A DNA stretch of 64,000 nucleotides, from the NCBI GenBank assembly GCA_945910005.1, contig OX246746.1:25877075-25941074 (forward strand). Direction: 5' to 3'. Position numbers and translations under genes: made by a program. The notes under the pieces were generated by a model. The model was not told the DNA's origin. It saw only the letters and a program-made list of their open reading frames with translations, and did no database searches. The stretch comes from Isoperla grammatica. Taxonomy: Eukaryota > Arthropoda > Insecta > Plecoptera > Perlodidae. This document shows positions 59,581 through 64,000 of this stretch, piece by piece; the stretch's first letter is position 1, and each line of letters begins with the position of its first letter.

Positions 59581-59935
59581 TACTACCCGATTAAGATTCG
59601 AATTCTAAAAATGGATTCGGGTAATTTCTGGATCCGGGTAACCCGGGTACCCTATGACATCCCTAGTAAAAAGTATATTTTTTTAATATTAGACTTGCCG
59701 AGACCGATAAAAAAGGTAAATTTCGAATTTATGGATATTTTCAGGATATTTGACCCACTCCAACAGGATTTAATTTTTTCCCTGGTGGCAGGCCTGTCAT
59801 ATTGCATCAAAAATTGGCATAGAAATATTTAGTAATAAAAGTAAGTACAGTACGTAATATTAAAACGTAACAAGTGTTTTGTAGCTCTGACCATATGGCC
59901 TAGAACACACAATTTAAAAGGAATAACATGCTCAC
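58687..59935. other. PMCA intron with an isolated hAT-like end
   Basis: A hAT-like right end (GGGTACCCTATGACATCCCT at about 59646-59665) with GGGTAACCCGGGTACC-type subterminal sequence lies beside a poly-T tract (59551-59572). The matching left end was not found. Confidence 0.4.
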
Positions 59936-60142
59936 CTTGAGTGGACTGTCCTGCACAGCACAGGCTCCTATGAATGCAACAATAACAGCCACGACATTGA
60001 CAGTCAATTGGAACTGCAGAAATTTAGCTATACTATCGTACACGTTTCGACCCCACATCACAGCTTTCACTATGCTACTGAAATTATCATCAGTAAGAAT
60101 AATATCGGAGGCTTCTTTTGCCACGTCAGTGCCGGCAATTCC
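59936..60142 (-). CDS. PMCA exon, P-domain end and TM5
   Basis: [20 protein letters not shown] and [20 protein letters not shown] mark the end of the phosphorylation domain. [20 protein letters not shown] is the fifth helix. It ends CTCAAG|GTGAGC. 69 codons, phase 0 both sides. Confidence 0.97.
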
Positions 60143-60423
60143 CTAAAATTAAAACACAGGTTGTCATATTGATTATCAACAACCAACCTGTAACATCACA
60201 TTTATACACTCAAATTATTTCATATTTATACTACAACTACTGCGCAATGATGGCACACAATTAATTAACTTTCCACACCCTGGTCACTAGCACTGATGCT
60301 GCTATATTTAATATTTATCTATGTTTGTTATTCCCTACGTGCCTGTTCTTGCAAGTCCTACTCAAGCAGAAACACTTAAAGTAAAATACTAACACACACA
60401 CACACACACACACGAGTACTTAC

Positions 60424-60618
60424 CATGGCGAAACCAACGTCAGCTTTTTTCAGGGCTGGTGCATCATTGGTGCCGTCTCCCGTGACTGCCACCACCTCTC
60501 GGCTATCACTTATTTTACTATCAATAATACCTTTCACCAAGGTGTATTTATCTGAAGGTGAGGAACGAGCCAATACGCGGAGCTTTGGCCAAACTTTGTC
60601 TAACAAATGCTGTTGAAC
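60424..60618 (-). CDS. PMCA exon with the [11 protein letters not shown] hinge motif
   Basis: [20 protein letters not shown], then [13 protein letters not shown] and [20 protein letters not shown]. The TGDGxND motif coordinates Mg2+ in the phosphorylation domain of P-type ATPases and is intact. It ends GCCATG|GTAAGT. 65 codons, phase 0 both sides. A (CA)n tract abuts the donor in the following intron (about 60393-60412). Confidence 0.97.
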
Positions 60619-60741
60619 CTGGAGAAAAAAAACAACAACATAATATTACTAGCAGATCAACATGTTGAATGAAACCCAACATCACAGGCCCCTAGTTCCC
60701 AATGCTCATATTCCAATAGAATGGAGGTGCATGGTCCATAC

Positions 60742-60921
60742 CTCCCCATTGGCGTCTCGTATTCTTTGGTTGAACTCTTTGCCTTCTAAAATGAGGAAAT
60801 CATCTCCAGGTTTCAAGATGCCGCACTTGGTAGAAATAGATCGTGCTGTGTTGATGTTGTCACCGGTTACCATCCTTACAGTGATTCCTGCACGTTGGCA
60901 CTTTTTGATGGCCTCTGGAAC
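60742..60921 (-). CDS. PMCA exon, P-domain
   Basis: It follows [29 protein letters not shown], then [20 protein letters not shown] and [15 protein letters not shown]. The MVTGDN motif of type II P-type ATPases is intact. 60 codons, phase 0 both sides. The donor is GGGGAG|GTATGG. Confidence 0.97.
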
Positions 60922-61182
60922 CTGCCAACAACACAACATCATTCACTGCATATTCAGCACTTCTTAGAAAACAAAATTGGCCTATTTTTCACCATAGATG
61001 CATGGCTCTGGGCATGAGACAATGTTAATGTTATTTTAGTTCAAAATTTTTAATTTAAACTAGGGATTTTAGAGTTTCTTGGAATTTGAATGAAAGAGGT
61101 AGGCCTATAACCATCTAGGCTACAACAAACTTCTCCTTTCTATACTTCCTGAAAAATCCCAATTTTTATTGGCAATCCTATA

Positions 61183-62021
61183 CAGTCAAACCCATCTAAA
61201 ACGTTCCCTTTCATTTCGTTTTCCCGCTGATGACGTCCAAAATTGTAGGTCTTGAAAATACATCCTAAGTGTAATGTTAAAATTACCCGTGCAAAACGTT
61301 CCCGTACGTTACGTTTTCCCGCCTAATACGCGAAAATAACCATCGATTTATGTCTTGCTTGCCGTTCAGATACGTTTTCACCAATCTCTGGCATGCGAGA
61401 TAGTTCTCGACCCACATTTGTAGCGACGTTACAATTGATACCGGCCCCCCACTGGACGTGTGTTGTGCATCATCTGCGCATGCGCGGGCCGCCCAAGGTC
61501 AAGTCTACGTGAAGACTGCAGCGTAGGCGAAGCTGCCAGTTGCTGCCAGTCAGTCTTTGGTTACTGACATGCGGACTATCATTGGCCGGCCGCCGGCTAA
61601 GCTGTCTCCAGATAAGTATTGGTCGCTTGGAGGGGAAGGGGGGTGTGATGAAAGGAGTTGGACCAGCTGGCAGTTACCGGCCTGCCGGCCAAGGCCACTC
61701 GTTAGCGCCCAGACAAAGCTTGCGACTGTCGGCCGTGAAGGAGGGGGGGGGGGGGGGGGGCGGGCGGGCGGCTCACTGCCTGAACACGACCCTAATCTCT
61801 ACACCCCCTTGCCCGCCCGCATTCCACAGTTCATCACGAGAGATGTTGGTAATATCACACTAGTTCATTGCCCCCTGGGTGCCCGTAGGCACAGATGATG
61901 TTTTGACACACGTGCGACCACAAAAATAGTTAAAAATAAATTTTGGGTTTTAATACGTTTTCCCCCGAGATACGTTTAATTTAAAGTGTCACTTCGAAAA
62001 CGTATTAGGCGGGTTTGACTG
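61183..62021. mobile_element. pogo/Tigger-like non-autonomous element, 839 bp
   Basis: The ends are CAGTCAAACCCATCTAAAACG and, complemented, CAGTCAAACCCGCCTAATACG, flanked by TA on both sides (61181-61182, 62022-62023). TA duplication plus CAGTCAAACC ends fit the Tc1/mariner-pogo group. The interior is GC-rich with a G tract at 61742-61760 and no transposase. It lies in a PMCA intron. Confidence 0.75.
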
Positions 62022-62198
62022 TATTACCATACCACAATTATCAGATTTTGAGTCTATAAATAAAAAAATAAAAATATTACAATATTGACTTTCATATCAT
62101 CATTAGAGTTTTTTTAGTATAGCATTTACAACTCATAGAACATGTTTTGGTTTCCTTTATTGTGTTGGTGATGAAACACACCAACAAGACACTCTTAC

Positions 62199-62463
62199 CT
62201 CAGGCCTAACAGGGTCTTCAATGCCCACCACACACAGGCACGTCAGGTTATTGACAATGTTCTCTTCGTCCTCCCAGTTGGGTTCATTTTCAATATGCAC
62301 TTGGTTGATCTCGGCCTTGCCCGGCACGAAGTCCCGGTAGGCGATCGATATCGTACGTAGGCCGTCGCATGCCATCGGCTCGATCACCTGTCGCACCAGC
62401 CGATCCTGCATCTCGCGAGTGAACTTCTCCAAGTGGCCGTCTCGCCCGTAAATGAAAGCGCAC
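62199..62463 (-). CDS. Plasma-membrane Ca2+-ATPase (PMCA), first exon in window
   Basis: PMCA is the P-type ATPase that exports Ca2+ across the plasma membrane and is activated by calmodulin binding to its C-terminal tail. This exon lies in the nucleotide-binding to phosphorylation-domain region: CAFIYGRDGHLEKFTREMQD, then VIEPMACDGLRTISIAYRDF, and CLCVVGIEDPVRPE. The IEPMACDGLRT stretch is highly conserved in PMCAs. It enters after two bases of a codon (acceptor TTTGCAG) and leaves in phase 0 (CCTGAG|GTAAGA). The eight constitutive exons in this window encode about 514 residues. The phosphorylated Asp and everything N-terminal lie beyond position 64000 on the minus strand. Confidence 0.97.
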
Positions 62464-62558
62464 CTGCAAAGGCAAACATCTCTTTTACCTACACGTTTCA
62501 AACACAATAAGTGATTTGAATGATGAACAAGTAGCTTATTGAATAGAAGGGTTTACAG

Positions 62559-63657
62559 TAGGGTTGCCGTTCGATATGAATTTCAGCATCGATAATCGGA
62601 CCAGTAAAATCGATTATCGATCGCGATAATCGACTTAAAAAAAATATCGATAGATAATCGATAATCGAATCAAAATTACGTTATTTTTCGCAGAAGAGGC
62701 GGACCATTTGCGAGTATATTGTTTTCGGGGGTATTGTGCTGTTTGCCACAAGATGCTACTCTGCCGAGATCGAAGATGAAACTGGGGAGTAGTGGGGTGG
62801 GCAATGGAAATTGCCGTGTCATTGGCTTGACCTTGAGCCGGTAGGAGGGGCTAAGGAGGTTGGAATGCAGGAGGGGCGGTCGGCTTGCGCTGGGAAATGC
62901 GCAGTTGTCATTCAGGATTCATGACAGCCGGTTACACACCACGGATACGTGAGAAAACAATTTAGCAGCGGCGTACAATAAACGCGCGAAAAAATAAATA
63001 ATGGACCAGAAAAGGACAATACGTAGTCTGAAATTGGGATTACTTTAAAATAAAAATTTGATGTCGTGTAAGCATTACATTTTCGTAAATGTGTAGGCTA
63101 CAAAGATTTGCCGTGTTGCCAACTGTACGCCACTTAACCATTACACTTCCTACAAACTACATTCTTACTGTCTATGATTTCTTTTTTTTCATTAACACAA
63201 AAACCAAAGTTTTTCCACACCTCACTTCTTAGTTGCGGCGGAGTAAACAGATCTGTTGTAGTCGTGGTCAAAAACATCGCGCGAACAAGAGAAAAAAAAA
63301 ACGGATCAAGAAACACGTGCTCACTGCAGGCGACAGGTTACCGCTCGCGACTAGGCCCTAGGTCCCCCTAGGCGACTAGGTCCCCCTTCTACTGCTCGAG
63401 GGGGGGGGGGAAGAGCAGGCCTGGCTAGGGAGTGGGGGATGAGGGGTGGGGGTTGAAGCTACTACGCTGCCAGGCGTGGTGCACGTAGGAAGCGTAACGA
63501 GCGGTAAATTCAAAATCTCGGCCGGGCGAGCCATTCGATTACCTATCAATCGATTATCGATATAGTGATACTCGATTCGGGAAGACTGAATCGATTATCG
63601 ATCGTTTCGGCGAATAATCGTATCGATCGATACATCGATTATCAAACGGCAACCCTA
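62559..63657. mobile_element. hAT-type non-autonomous element, 1099 bp
   Basis: The ends are TAGGGTTGCCGTTCGAT and, complemented, TAGGGTTGCCGTTTGAT, followed by ATCGATTATCGAT-type subterminal repeats. The flanking 8-mers GTTTACAG (62551-62558) and GTATACAG (63658-63665) match at seven of eight positions. No transposase. It lies in a PMCA intron. Confidence 0.85.
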
Positions 63658-64000
63658 GTATACAGGTTCAGAATTATAGACAAAACAACACGTTCACCTG
63701 GTTCCATTCGTACATAATGAATACAGGTTGGCAAAAAAGAGAACAAATCCAAACACAAAAAGTGACTGCCGACCAGTACTAAAGTAGGCCTAAGTAAAAA
63801 CTCAGGATAAAAATAAACATATGAAAAAGTGTAAAAAAAACAGGGAAAAGATGATAAAAACAATTAGTCTAAAAACTTAAAATAATAGAACATTAAAAAA
63901 ATGTAAAACTTGACCTAAACGTAGCATGAATCATTTAACGAATTCGATAAAATATGCTAAAATTCCAAATATTAACTCGCAATACTGTGTTTTTTTTTTA
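63658..64000. other. PMCA intron, window end
   Basis: AT-rich. No exon seen before the edge. Confidence 0.5.

Overview
The window is animal genomic DNA, AT-rich, with intron-split genes, several tRNA-derived SINE families, many non-autonomous DNA transposons and unusually many minisatellites. The clearest host clue is chaoptin, a photoreceptor adhesion protein typical of arthropods. An arthropod is therefore likely and a crustacean is possible, but the species cannot be read from the sequence. A 200-base N run at 22391-22590 marks an assembly gap.

Layout, left to right. Positions 1-11.8 kb are repeat-dominated: a (TAA)n microsatellite, an 81-bp and a ~65-bp minisatellite, tRNA-derived SINEs, a 1.56-kb hAT element inserted inside a SINE, and AGGCCTAG-rich duplicated DNA. 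Positions 11.8-12.7 kb hold the 3' end of an unidentified plus-strand membrane-protein gene whose terminal exon start is duplicated. Positions 14.99-24.8 kb hold a plus-strand chaoptin gene: eleven coding pieces, a start codon cut from the rest by an intron, leucine-rich repeats throughout and a GPI-type C terminus. It has two single-base insertions in homopolymers and lacks central exons, probably lost in the gap. A short plus-strand exon pair of unknown identity lies at 26.6-27.2 kb.

From 62.5 down to 30.6 kb, on the minus strand and convergent with chaoptin, lies the C-terminal half of a plasma-membrane Ca2+-ATPase (PMCA). Eight constitutive exons run from the nucleotide-binding domain through the membrane helices to the start of the calmodulin-binding domain. 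Four alternative C-terminal exons follow, spread over about 16 kb. Three of these can end the protein, and each termination gives a class I PDZ ligand (ETMV, ETSI, ETAV). The N-terminal half lies beyond position 64000.

The most unusual signal is that tandem arrays repeatedly start exactly at exon-intron junctions: two acceptors and one donor in chaoptin, one acceptor in the membrane-protein gene, one acceptor in PMCA, and perhaps a donor at 1.1-1.5 kb. The PMCA array was later invaded by two hAT elements, one of which carries a third hAT element inside it. All three have perfect 8-bp target duplications.
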